DNA from: Ignavibacteriaceae bacterium
Lineage (GTDB): Bacteria > Bacteroidota > Ignavibacteria > Ignavibacteriales > Ignavibacteriaceae
NCBI GenBank assembly: GCA_031292455.1
Contig: JARLHC010000159.1
Location: forward strand, 1-43,188
Length of the DNA: 43,188 nt
Direction: 5' to 3'
The notes under the pieces were generated by a model. That model did not search any database. It was not told the origin of the DNA and worked only from the letters and a program-made list of their open reading frames with translations. Made by a program: the position numbers and the translations under genes. Shown piece by piece: positions 25,709 to 34,018 of the stretch (positions are counted from its first letter, which is position 1; each line of letters begins with the position of its first letter).

Positions 25709-26609
25709 CAGAGACAATAGTATTTTTTACAATATTAGCTGCGGACTTTTTCCCTTCCAGAGCATATTGGTTAAGCGGGTCGATAGTAAGAGCGATATCA
25801 TAATAAACGAGGGCATCTTTAGCTTTATTGCCCCGCAGGCAGGCATCTGCAAGTTTGGTATAGATTTCGGAAGATACTTCATCAGTAGTTTCAATCTGTT
25901 TGAGGAAATTCTTTTCTGCCTTAATAAAATCGCCGAGCTTAAAATATATTTTACCGGCAAGTTCATACACCCGGGGTTCATTAGGATTTAATTTTATAGC
26001 CTTTTCCACAGGAGAGACAGCATGGGCATGCATATCGAGGTTATAGTAAATTTCAGCGTAGATAGCATTAAGTTCCCAGTAATTAGAATACATAAGCTCA
26101 GCCCGTTTAGCGCAGATAAGGGCTTTATCAAAATTGCACAGCTTAATTTCAGTTTTTGCGAGATAAATATTAGCTTCCTGGTACAATTCCGACTGTTCAG
26201 AATGGGAGATAAAGTTCTGGAAATTTATTTTAGCGAGTTCATATTCGGCGAGCATAAAATGGGCATAGCCCATAAAGAAATTAACAGCGGGTTCTTCTTC
26301 AGGAAGTATGAAGCTTAAGACTTCTATAGTTTCCTCCCACCTGGAATTCCTTAAAAGGAACTGACCGAAGAAGAGGCGCACAAGTTTATTTTCAGGATCC
26401 GAATTAAGGAACTCATTAAGGGCTTCGACGGCGGGGGCAATATTGCCAAGTTGTTCATAAACTTCGGCAAGGCCGAAATAGGCATCGGTAGCCTGCGGAT
26501 ATTCATTTATCACAGTTTCATAAAACTGAAGGGCATGAAGGGGTTTCCCCTGTGCCTGATAATCGCGGGCCTGTTTAATCTTATAGTCTATCTGGTACTT
26601 AATATCCAA
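25698..26609 (-). CDS. Tetratricopeptide repeat protein
   Basis: 303 residues, nearly all TPR: about seven 34-residue units can be followed, for example PHALQFYETVINEYPQATDA, AVSPVEKAIKLNPNEPRVYE and ALVYYDIALTIDPLNQYALE. No signal peptide, so probably cytoplasmic. It overlaps the TPR/periplasmic-binding gene by 11 nt, suggesting coordinated expression. Partner unknown. Confidence 0.85.
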   Translation of the reverse strand: MDIKYQIDYKIKQARDYQAQGKPLHALQFYETVINEYPQATDAYFGLAEVYEQLGNIAPAVEALNEFLNSDPENKLVRLFFGQFLLRNSRWEETIEVLSFILPEEEPAVNFFMGYAHFMLAEYELAKINFQNFISHSEQSELYQEANIYLAKTEIKLCNFDKALICAKRAELMYSNYWELNAIYAEIYYNLDMHAHAVSPVEKAIKLNPNEPRVYELAGKIYFKLGDFIKAEKNFLKQIETTDEVSSEIYTKLADACLRGNKAKDALVYYDIALTIDPLNQYALEGKKSAANIVKNTIVSDGL

Positions 26610-26692
26610 GGCTTATACCCGTAAATTCATTAAAGGAAATATAGAAATAAATCAGAACAAAAAATCCTACAGGTAAGGAAATAATTACTATT

Positions 26693-27073
26693 TTATTTGC
26701 CGATTAATGATTTATAAGCTTTGCTATCGAGCAGTGAGTCCAGTTCGGCCGGATCAGACATTTCGATTTTAACAATCCATCCAGAATTGTAGGGGTCGGT
26801 ATTTACGAGTTCCGGGCGGGTTTGTAATTCTTTATTTATTTCAACGATTTTACCGCTGCAAGGAGAATAGATATCGCTAACGGTTTTAACAGCTTCAATA
26901 GTACCGACAGAATCGCCTAATTTAATATCTGTTTTATTGGAGTCAATATCGATAAAGACGACATCGCCGAGTTCGCCCTGAGCGTAATCGGTAACGCCAA
27001 TAGTTCCAATTTTTCCCTGAACGGAGATCCATTCATGGTCTTTAGTATATTTTATATTATCGGGAAAGTTCAT
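26693..27073 (-). CDS. gcvH: Glycine cleavage system H protein
   Basis: 126 residues, the usual length. The lipoyl-lysine is Lys63 in GTIEAVKTVSDIYSP. GcvH carries the aminomethyl group on its lipoyl arm between the P, T and L proteins; gcvP and gcvT are not in the window. It is 29 bp downstream of accC, an unusual partner, and could also serve as a lipoyl carrier in lipoate relay. Confidence 0.95.
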   Translation of the reverse strand: MNFPDNIKYTKDHEWISVQGKIGTIGVTDYAQGELGDVVFIDIDSNKTDIKLGDSVGTIEAVKTVSDIYSPCSGKIVEINKELQTRPELVNTDPYNSGWIVKIEMSDPAELDSLLDSKAYKSLIGK

Positions 27074-27102
27074 AAAAACCTCAAATAAGATTAAAGTAGA
27101 AA

Positions 27103-28437
27103 TTATTTAAGAAAATCATCAAGAAAGCCGGTATCAAAGTTACCACTTTTAAATCTTTCATCCTCAAGAACTTTAAGGTGGAAAGGGATAGTAGTTTTGA
27201 TACCTTCAATTACAAATTCTTCGAGAGAGCGTTTACCTCTTGCGATAGCATGCTCGCGGTCTGAGCCCCAAACGATCAACTTAGCAATTAATGAATCATA
27301 GTAAGGGGGAACAGTGTAAGAAAGATAGATATTAGTATCTATTCTGACGCCGAAGCCACCGGGGAGATTAAGAGAGATAATTTTACCAGGTGAGGGCCTG
27401 AAATTCTGATCGGGATCTTCGGCATTTATTCTGAATTCAATAGCATGGCCGAATGGTTCACGGGGCAGGCGATCAATTTTTTCACCTTCAGCGACAAGGA
27501 TTTGCTGCCTGATAAGGTCGACGCCATAGACGAGTTCAGTAACGGGATGTTCGACCTGAATTCTTGTATTCATTTCCATGAAATAGAAATTCTTATGTTT
27601 ATCGAGGAGGAACTCAATAGTGCCGGCACCTTCATAGTTAACCGATTTAGCGCCTAAGACGGCGGTCTCCCCCATTTTATTTCTCAGGAAATCATCAATT
27701 GCAGGGGATGGAGATTCCTCGATGAGTTTCTGGTGTCTGCGCTGGACAGAGCAATCTCTTTCGCCGAAATGGTAGACATTTCCGTGAGAGTCGCCCATGA
27801 TCTGAATTTCGACATGGCGAGGATTCTCTAAATATTTTTCTATATAGACATCGGGGTTACCGAAGAAGGAGACAGCTTCATTGCTTGCAGTCTGGAATGC
27901 AATCAGGAATTCACTTTCATCATAGACCAGACGCATACCTTTACCGCCGCCTCCGGCGGAAGCTTTAATAATAACAGGGAAGCCGATTTCTTTTGCAATA
28001 GATATTCCTTCTTCGGGAGTGAGGACAACGCCGTCGCTGCCAGGGATAACGGGGACGCCATTTTTCTTCATTGTATTTTTAGCGAAAGCCTTATCCCCCA
28101 TTGCTTTTATCATATCGGAAGAGGGGCCGATAAATTTAATTCCTGATTCAGAGCATATTTCGGAGAAATATGCATTCTCAGCGAGGAACCCGTAACCGGG
28201 GTGAATAGCATCGGCGCCGGTAATATGGGCAGCGGAAATAATGGAAGGGATTTTAAGATAGCTATCCTTGCTTGGAGGGGGGCCAATACATACAGCTTCA
28301 TCGGCAAAGGTAACGTGAAGAGAGTCCCTATCGGCTTCGGAATAAACAGCGACAGATTTAATACCTAATTCTTTGCAAGTTCTTATTATCCGAAGGGCAA
28401 TTTCCCCCCGATTTGCAATCAGTATTTTTTTAAACAA
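27103..28437 (-). CDS. accC: Acetyl-CoA carboxylase biotin carboxylase subunit
   Basis: 444 residues. The N-terminal domain opens [18 protein letters not shown]. The ATP-grasp glycine loop [11 protein letters not shown] is at 159-169. [14 protein letters not shown] and the C-terminal domain are present. It carboxylates biotin on AccB with ATP and bicarbonate, the first half of malonyl-CoA synthesis. It is 25 bp downstream of accB, the standard order. Confidence 0.97.
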   Translation of the reverse strand: MFKKILIANRGEIALRIIRTCKELGIKSVAVYSEADRDSLHVTFADEAVCIGPPPSKDSYLKIPSIISAAHITGADAIHPGYGFLAENAYFSEICSESGIKFIGPSSDMIKAMGDKAFAKNTMKKNGVPVIPGSDGVVLTPEEGISIAKEIGFPVIIKASAGGGGKGMRLVYDESEFLIAFQTASNEAVSFFGNPDVYIEKYLENPRHVEIQIMGDSHGNVYHFGERDCSVQRRHQKLIEESPSPAIDDFLRNKMGETAVLGAKSVNYEGAGTIEFLLDKHKNFYFMEMNTRIQVEHPVTELVYGVDLIRQQILVAEGEKIDRLPREPFGHAIEFRINAEDPDQNFRPSPGKIISLNLPGGFGVRIDTNIYLSYTVPPYYDSLIAKLIVWGSDREHAIARGKRSLEEFVIEGIKTTIPFHLKVLEDERFKSGNFDTGFLDDFLK

Positions 28438-28462
28438 TAATATCTCTTTATTTAATAAGGGA

Positions 28463-28924
28463 TTAAGTTTGAATTAAGAAGAGGGGCTGACCGAATTCAA
28501 CGGGTTTACCGTTTTCAGCAAGGATCTTAATAATTTTGCCACTTACATCGCTTTCAATTTCATTCATAAGTTTCATAGCTTCGACAATGCAGAGGACGGT
28601 ACCGGGGGAAACGACATCCCCGACCTGGATAAAGGAATCGGCATCAGGGGCAGGTGCCCTATAGAAAGTTCCAACAATAGGGGAATGGATTATATGCTGA
28701 TTCTGATCTTCTTCCTTGTCTGATTTCTTTTGGGTTTGAGGGTCAGACTGGGGTTGAGCCAGGGAGGAGGAAACAGTCTGGACTGTATTGGACTGATCGG
28801 CCGGAGAGTAGAAACTAACTTTTTTAGCTAATTTAATTTTGAAGTCATTCTCTTCAATTTCAAGGTCAGTGAGAGAGCTGGTTTCTAAAAGCTTGATCAG
28901 TTTTTTAATGAGATTAAGATCCAT
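28463..28924 (-). CDS. accB: Biotin carboxyl carrier protein of acetyl-CoA carboxylase
   Basis: 153 residues. The N-terminal helical domain is followed by a Gln/Ser/Pro-rich flexible linker (about 43-75) and a biotinyl domain with Lys118 in [13 protein letters not shown]. The thumb segment near APAPDADSF is present. It carries carboxybiotin between AccC and the carboxyltransferase. It starts 18 bp after efp. Confidence 0.96.
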   Translation of the reverse strand: MDLNLIKKLIKLLETSSLTDLEIEENDFKIKLAKKVSFYSPADQSNTVQTVSSSLAQPQSDPQTQKKSDKEEDQNQHIIHSPIVGTFYRAPAPDADSFIQVGDVVSPGTVLCIVEAMKLMNEIESDVSGKIIKILAENGKPVEFGQPLFLIQT

Positions 28925-28942
28925 ATTGAATCCTGCAAATAA

Positions 28943-29506
28943 TTATGATTTTACTCTTTCCACATAGCCGCCAGTTCTGGTATCGACTCTTAAAACATCA
29001 TTAACATTAATAAACAGGGGGACATTAATAGTAGCGCCTGTTTCGAGTTTAGCGGGTTTAACAGCACCAGTAGCAGTATCGCCTCTGAAGCCCGGTTCAG
29101 TTTCAATTACTTTCAGATTAACGAAGATAGGGATATCGACGTTTATAATTTCGGAGCCATTGAAAAGGAGTTCAACCTCTTCTGCTTCTTTAAGGTAGTC
29201 GACGCCATCTCCGAAAAGCTGAGCGGGGATATTTATTTGTTCATAGGTATCATTATCCATACAGACAAGGAATTCACCTTCCCTGAAGAGGTATTGATAC
29301 TTACGTCTTTCGACCCTAACTATTTCGATAGTTTCACCGGAGCGGAAAGTATTATCGAGAACCTTACCGGTTCTAAGATTTTTAACCATAGTTCTGACGA
29401 AAGCGCCGCCTTTTCCGGGTTTAACGTGCTGGAATTCGATTACAGTATAGAGATCATTTTTAAATTTAATAATTAGACCATTTCTGAGATCAGAGGTATC
29501 TGCCAT
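28943..29506 (-). CDS. efp: Elongation factor P
   Basis: 187 residues in three beta-barrel domains. The tip loop reads HVKPGKGGAFV with Lys32 at the modification site, as in lysylated or unmodified EF-Ps and unlike the Arg type. EF-P relieves ribosome stalling at polyproline. The order efp-accB-accC is common in bacteria. A promoter should lie in 29507-29700, but I cannot place one firmly. Confidence 0.96.
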   Translation of the reverse strand: MADTSDLRNGLIIKFKNDLYTVIEFQHVKPGKGGAFVRTMVKNLRTGKVLDNTFRSGETIEIVRVERRKYQYLFREGEFLVCMDNDTYEQINIPAQLFGDGVDYLKEAEEVELLFNGSEIINVDIPIFVNLKVIETEPGFRGDTATGAVKPAKLETGATINVPLFINVNDVLRVDTRTGGYVERVKS

Positions 29507-29916
29507 AAATAAATGTCGATAAGTTAGTGATTAAATAGGGGGAAAAAATATAGATTTAAGGGTTCAATGTCAATAAAATGAAATAATAGAAATTGCAGGT
29601 TTTTTATAAAAAACGGGGTGTTTTTTTCTATTTTTGCATCATTTCAGGCAAAAAGGAGGTGAATTTTAATATAATTAATTTTGAAGTCTAACCTGAGTTT
29701 AGGGGAATAGTATTCAGAGGGGGCATTATATGCTAAAAAGCACAGAATTTGGCGAAAATAAGAGGAGGAACCGGCAAGTTTTAAGAGAGGATGTACAATG
29801 ATCTATATTCTGCGAGTATTCTGTGGGTATTCTGCGGGTATGGAGAACAGATGAAACAGGGTAGATCTATACTTAAATGGCATCTTTAATGGATGCCATT
29901 TATTGTAAAAAATGTA
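29507..29916. other. Gene-poor stretch with tandem 11-mers and mini-ORFs
   Basis: No convincing gene. It contains GGAGGTGA near 29656 with no start codon at the right distance, two overlapping mini-ORFs on the plus strand (29730-29801 and 29798-29854, joined by ATGA), and three tandem 11-bp units tattctgYgRg at 29806-29838. The promoter of the efp-acc operon (minus) must lie in its left part. Confidence 0.5.
29875..29901 (-). terminator. Terminator-like hairpin after the YfgM-like gene
   Basis: A perfect 10-bp stem (aaatggcatc at 29875-29884 with 29892-29901) and a seven-base loop lie 16 bp beyond the minus-strand stop. The following minus-strand sequence is AT-rich but has no long T run. 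Confidence 0.6.
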
Positions 29917-30606
29917 TTATTGTTCCAGGAGCAGGGTATATTTATCAATTTCCCTAACGGCAGTAGAAGTGGCGTAATCTTTTTTAATTTTAGCGAAAAG
30001 TTCTTTTGCGTCAGAATTTTTGCCTGCTGTAATATAATTTATAGCTGCCAGGAGGAGATATTCCGGATTGAGGACATCTTCATCAGAAACAAAGGCAGCT
30101 TTTTTATAAAGATCGGCTGCTTTTTCATAATTCTTTTGATAAGCCTGATAGGAAGCCTGACCGGCTATTGCAGTAGCCTTAAATAATTTGTTGCTGCCGC
30201 TATAATCTTTATATAGTTTATAAGCTTCATCCAATTTACCCAAGTTGTTATAGGAATTGGCCATATATATTTTGGCGATTTCGCCATTTTCGGTAGATCC
30301 GTACTTATCGACGATGCTTTTAAGTCCGCTTAGTTTAGTACCAGCTCTTCCTTCAATAGCCTCGAGGTAATTTCCTGTATCATAAGAGCTCATCATACGG
30401 GCAAGTTCGGTACCAGCGGTTTCATTGTTTTTAGCTTTATTATTTGCGTAGAGGATAACTGCCAGAATAACGACAACCAGAATGCCAGCATAGATAGCGA
30501 GGCGATTCAAATTTTCCTGGATATATCCATAGGCTTTATAGTATGTAGTTACGAGTTTATCTTCTTTAATCTCTTTTTTGGAGAGTTTTTTTCTTTTAGT
30601 AAGCAT
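29917..30606 (-). CDS. YfgM-like membrane-anchored TPR protein
   Basis: 229 residues. A very basic N-terminus (KRKKLSKKEIKEDK) is followed by one TM (about 35-54) and then TPR repeats such as LGKLDEAYKLYKDYSG and AYQKNYEKAADLYKKAAF. This is the TPR_21/YfgM arrangement: N-in anchor with periplasmic TPRs, linked in E. coli to SecYEG and chaperones. The role here is inferred from architecture only. It lies about 100 bp downstream of the tRNA-Arg gene. Confidence 0.75.
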   Translation of the reverse strand: MLTKRKKLSKKEIKEDKLVTTYYKAYGYIQENLNRLAIYAGILVVVILAVILYANNKAKNNETAGTELARMMSSYDTGNYLEAIEGRAGTKLSGLKSIVDKYGSTENGEIAKIYMANSYNNLGKLDEAYKLYKDYSGSNKLFKATAIAGQASYQAYQKNYEKAADLYKKAAFVSDEDVLNPEYLLLAAINYITAGKNSDAKELFAKIKKDYATSTAVREIDKYTLLLEQ

Positions 30607-30707
30607 TTAATAGGATCCTTAATATAAAGATTAGGTAATAAAATAAAATCAACGGAAGCAAATTTAAGATTAAATTTAATAATCTTCCATTGATAACATA
30701 AAAAAAG

Positions 30708-30781
30708 TACGCCCAGGGGGAATCGAACCCTCAACCTTTGGAACCGGAATCCAACGTTCTATCCAATTGAACTATGGGCGC
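30708..30781 (-). tRNA. tRNA-Arg (anticodon CCG)
   Basis: 74 nt without an encoded CCA. The acceptor stem is GCGCCCA/TGGGCGT with one G-T pair. The D arm is GTTCAATTGGATAGAAC. The anticodon arm is TTGGA-TTCCGGT-TCCAA, giving anticodon CCG, which reads CGG. The T arm is GAGGG-TTCGATT-CCCCC with one A-C mismatch at its second pair. The discriminator is A. Confidence 0.93.
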
Positions 30782-30795
30782 AGATAAGGAAATGC

Positions 30796-30801
30796 ATTAT
30801 A
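30796..30801 (-). promoter_or_regulatory. -10 element of the tRNA-Arg promoter
   Basis: The minus strand reads TATAAT, a perfect -10 hexamer, 14 bp before the mature tRNA 5' end. The -35 region at 17-bp spacing (ATCTTT) is poor. 30782-31081 otherwise holds AT-rich sequence with no gene seen. Confidence 0.5.
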
Positions 30802-31081
30802 CGGCATTTTTCGATACAAAGATAAGAATAAAAAAGCAAATAATTAGGGAAAATGGTTAACTCTATTGTAAAAATAAGCAGGAGCATAATGAAATATAAT
30901 TTTCATTTAATATTGTAATTCCATAGACAAGGTAATAAGTGTATATATGCCGATAACTGATAATACAATATTGATGTTAGTGGAAAATTATTTTAATTTT
31001 GAACAGTCCACTTATCAAAGGGAATAGTCCTTCTATTCTATAAGAAATATTGATCTATTGATAAAATAGTATTAAGGAGAA

Positions 31082-31438
31082 ATGACCTGTGGCAATACCA
31101 CAGGATGCAGTAAAATGAAGAAGGTTAAAGAGATAATTATTTCAGATGTTGTTTTCAAGAATATATCCATTTTTGAATGGCTGATATATTTAATAGTTAT
31201 TTTTATTGCAATAAGTTCTTTAGGGATACAGACAAGATGGTGGTTTTTACAAAAGATATATCCTGCTGATTTTACAATTTATTATAATGCGGCGAACGGG
31301 AATTATCCTGACAGCCGGATGGAAAATATCAATCGGTCTTATGTCTTTTCTGTAGATTTTCAGCTATTTCTTTTATTGTTATGTTTTTTTCAACCAGAAG
31401 GACTAATAGATGATAAACAAGATCGGAGGTTTCATTGA
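31082..31438 (+). pseudogene. 5' fragment of a polytopic membrane protein (possibly GT87-like)
   Basis: The first about 80 codons encode a TM helix (FEWLIYLIVIFIAISSLGI) followed by WWFLQKIYPADFTIYYNAANG. This resembles the start of large membrane glycosyltransferases (DUF2029/GT87), where the first TM is followed by a D-x-x-x-Y-Y-N-A segment. From about 31329 the frame only runs antisense to hisIE. I read this as a gene truncated at its 3' end. A 7-bp hairpin (31086-31104) sits at the first ATG; ATG 31115 is an alternative start. Confidence 0.45.
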
Positions 31439-31952
31439 TAAGATCTTTTTTATTCCTGTCCATAGCCGCGATAACAGTTTCGATAGCTTCTTCACCCACT
31501 TTCTGAATAATCCTGTTCTCCCCTTCTTTAAAGAGTTTGGTAGTGTATGAATCTGCGGGCATATTTTTTTTTCTTGATTGAATTATACTATACAATTCAT
31601 TAATAAAGGAGATGCCGGGATATTGATCTTCTTTAAAGCATGAGTAGTCGCCTGTATGGCAAGTAGGGCCATCGGGGATTGCTCTTATGAGAAGCGTGTC
31701 GTCATCGCAGTCGCTTTTAATATCCACGACATTGAGGAAATTTCCGGAATTCTCCCCCTTGGTCCAGAGTTGTTTTCGACTTCTGCTATAGAAAGTAACC
31801 TTGCCGGTAGCGTTAGTAATGGAGAGTGATTCTTTGTTCATAAAGCCAACCATAAGGACAACGCCTGTATTATCATCAATTACGACTGCAGGCACCAGGC
31901 CATTGAGTCTATCATAGTTTAATTTCTCAGGAGAGAAGAGTATTTTTTTCAT
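31329..31952 (-). CDS. hisIE: Bifunctional phosphoribosyl-AMP cyclohydrolase / phosphoribosyl-ATP pyrophosphatase
   Basis: About 207 residues. The N-terminal HisI domain has SDCDDDTLLI and the Zn cysteines in GPTCHTGDYSC. The C-terminal HisE domain has the helical GEEAIETVIAAMDR signature. It carries out steps 2 and 3 of histidine synthesis. The ATG at 31952 (MKKILFSPEKL) is preferred; an in-frame ATG at 31967 would overlap hisF by 14 nt. It is the last gene of the operon, and its 3' end abuts the truncated plus-strand fragment. Confidence 0.94.
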   Translation of the reverse strand: MKKILFSPEKLNYDRLNGLVPAVVIDDNTGVVLMVGFMNKESLSITNATGKVTFYSRSRKQLWTKGENSGNFLNVVDIKSDCDDDTLLIRAIPDGPTCHTGDYSCFKEDQYPGISFINELYSIIQSRKKNMPADSYTTKLFKEGENRIIQKVGEEAIETVIAAMDRNKKDLINETSDLVYHLLVLLVEKNITIKEIAENLQKRHKTD

Positions 31953-31953
31953 A

Positions 31954-32709
31954 TTAAACCCGTACATGTATTTTATTTTGTTGAAGGTAATTTTTTAATT
32001 CTTTTATTTTTATTTCGCCAAAGTGGAAAAGAGTAGCTGCCAAACAGGCATCCACATTTGCATTATTAAAACAATCAAGGAAATGCTGCATGGAACCGGC
32101 GCCTCCAGAAGCGATAACAGGTATATTGACATTAGACGTTAACAATGAGAGGAAAGGGATATCGAAGCCCGATTTAGTTCCGTCTTTATCCATAGAAGTT
32201 AAAAGGATTTCGCCGGCACCCAGTTCTTCAACCTTTTTGCACCAGGGTAAACCTTCCAGAGCAGTTTCTTCAGTTCCCCCTTTTACAAAGACTTTGTACG
32301 AATTATTTATCTGTTTAATATCGATAGCAGCTACAATTGCCTGGCTACCGAATTGTTTTGAAGAACTTGTGATAAGCTGTGGATCAGTAACGATAGAGGA
32401 ATTAAGGGAGACTTTATCTGCGCCTGCTTTCAGGAGATTCTCAATATCTTTAAGATTACGGATTCCCCCGCCCACAGTAAATGGGATCTGAATAGCAGAG
32501 GCAATATCCTTAACAAGTTCAACCAGAGTTTTTCTTTTTTCAATTGAGGCAGTAATATCGAGAAACACCAGTTCATCAGCTCCTTCATTTGAATAGACTT
32601 CTGCAAGTTCAACTGCAGAGCCGGCATCCCGAAGGTTAATAAAGTTAATTCCTTTGACCACCCTGTTGTTTTTAACATCGAGGCATGGGATTATTCTTTT
32701 ACTAAGCAA
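31954..32709 (-). CDS. hisF: Imidazole glycerol phosphate synthase cyclase subunit
   Basis: 251 residues, a complete (beta/alpha)8 barrel. The catalytic Asp of the first strand is in IPCLDVKNNRVVKG and the second in VAAIDI. Phosphate loops are VGGGIRN and ASGGAGS. With HisH it makes imidazole glycerol phosphate and AICAR from PRFAR and glutamine-derived ammonia. It overlaps hisA by 8 nt. Confidence 0.97.
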   Translation of the reverse strand: MLSKRIIPCLDVKNNRVVKGINFINLRDAGSAVELAEVYSNEGADELVFLDITASIEKRKTLVELVKDIASAIQIPFTVGGGIRNLKDIENLLKAGADKVSLNSSIVTDPQLITSSSKQFGSQAIVAAIDIKQINNSYKVFVKGGTEETALEGLPWCKKVEELGAGEILLTSMDKDGTKSGFDIPFLSLLTSNVNIPVIASGGAGSMQHFLDCFNNANVDACLAATLFHFGEIKIKELKNYLQQNKIHVRV

Positions 32710-33418
32710 GGGTACTTAACTCCTTCAGGTCAATTGTATTTTCATAAATAGCTTTACCGACGACAGTACCATAAATATTCATTTTCATCAGAGTTTTGAT
32801 ATCCTGAATATCTTTTATTCCGCCAGAGGCAATCAAACTGATAGAGGGGTAATCCTTCATAATTTCTGAATAAAGCTGAGTATTAGTGCCCTGCAGGGTA
32901 CCATCTTTGGAAATATCAGTACAAAGGAACTGATTTATTCCAAGAGAGGAGCAATAGTCAATATGCTCATTAAGGGAGACGGAAGTAGTTTCGGTCCAAC
33001 CGTGAACAGCAATTTTCCTATTGTTTACATCGGCAGAAATAATAAATGACATCGGATTGTAAGCTTTGAGTATTGACTCAAACAACAGTTTATCTTTTAC
33101 AGCAAGAGAGCCAATAATAATCCTGTCAATACCTACCGATAACAATGACTGAATTGTTTCAGCATTTCTTATACCTCCGCCGAACTCAATTTCAAGGCGG
33201 GTTTTGTTTTTAATAGATTTTAATATTTCGAGGATAGTAACTTCACCTTTGGCGGAACCAAGAAGATCGACAATATGAATTCTTGTGAAACCGAAATCTG
33301 CGTACTGACAGGCTTGTTCAAGGGGTGAAAGAGGATAGTACTTAATTTGATTAAAATCCCCCCGGGTAAGCCGGACAGTTTTTTTATCATACACATCAAT
33401 AGCGGGTATAATTAACAT
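32702..33418 (-). CDS. hisA: ProFAR isomerase
   Basis: 238 residues, a half-barrel duplication like HisF. The first catalytic Asp is in IPAIDVYDKKTVRLTRGD and the second in ISADVNN. Phosphate loops are FGGGIRN and ASGGIKD. It isomerises ProFAR to PRFAR. It sits 12 bp after hisH and overlaps hisF. Confidence 0.97.
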   Translation of the reverse strand: MLIIPAIDVYDKKTVRLTRGDFNQIKYYPLSPLEQACQYADFGFTRIHIVDLLGSAKGEVTILEILKSIKNKTRLEIEFGGGIRNAETIQSLLSVGIDRIIIGSLAVKDKLLFESILKAYNPMSFIISADVNNRKIAVHGWTETTSVSLNEHIDYCSSLGINQFLCTDISKDGTLQGTNTQLYSEIMKDYPSISLIASGGIKDIQDIKTLMKMNIYGTVVGKAIYENTIDLKELSTLA

Positions 33419-33430
33419 TTGGTATATAAT

Positions 33431-34018
33431 TTAGCAATAATTGATAAAATTACTTAACACTTTAAGACCTGAGACAGAAGATTTTTCAGGATGGAACTGC
33501 ACACCGAAATAATTTTCTTTTTCGAGTGAAGCAGAGAAGCTGATTCTATTTTCAGTAACAGAAGTAGTTAACTGATCAACCGGAGCGTAATAAGAGTTTG
33601 CGAAATAGAAGAACTCATCCTGTTTTATATCCTTAAACAACTTATTGGCAGGTTTATAATGAACTGTATTCCAACCGATATGAGGGACTTTGGTTTCACT
33701 GCTTTTAAACCTGACAACCGATAAAGGGAAAATACCGAGTCCATTAACATTTCCTTCATCAGAATGATCACACATCAACTGCATACCAAGACAAATGCCG
33801 AGCATAGGTTTTTTTATTTCCCGGAGGAAACCGAATAGGTTATTATCATGCAATCTATTAACAGCAAAGGAGGCCTCACCAACACCGGGGAATATAATTT
33901 TTTCAGCTTTAACTAATTCGTGAATATCCGAAGTTATTATAAAAGAAAAGCCGAGTCGTGTTACTGCATTTGCCACTGAAGCGACATTTCCGGCACCGTA
34001 ATCAATAATAGCAATCAT
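33431..34018 (-). CDS. hisH: Imidazole glycerol phosphate synthase glutaminase subunit
   Basis: 195 residues. The class I amidotransferase triad is complete: Cys76 in GICLGMQLM, and His176 and Glu178 in QFHPEKSS. It feeds ammonia to HisF. It overlaps the hisB stop by 4 nt (ATGA). Confidence 0.97.
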   Translation of the reverse strand: MIAIIDYGAGNVASVANAVTRLGFSFIITSDIHELVKAEKIIFPGVGEASFAVNRLHDNNLFGFLREIKKPMLGICLGMQLMCDHSDEGNVNGLGIFPLSVVRFKSSETKVPHIGWNTVHYKPANKLFKDIKQDEFFYFANSYYAPVDQLTTSVTENRISFSASLEKENYFGVQFHPEKSSVSGLKVLSNFINYC

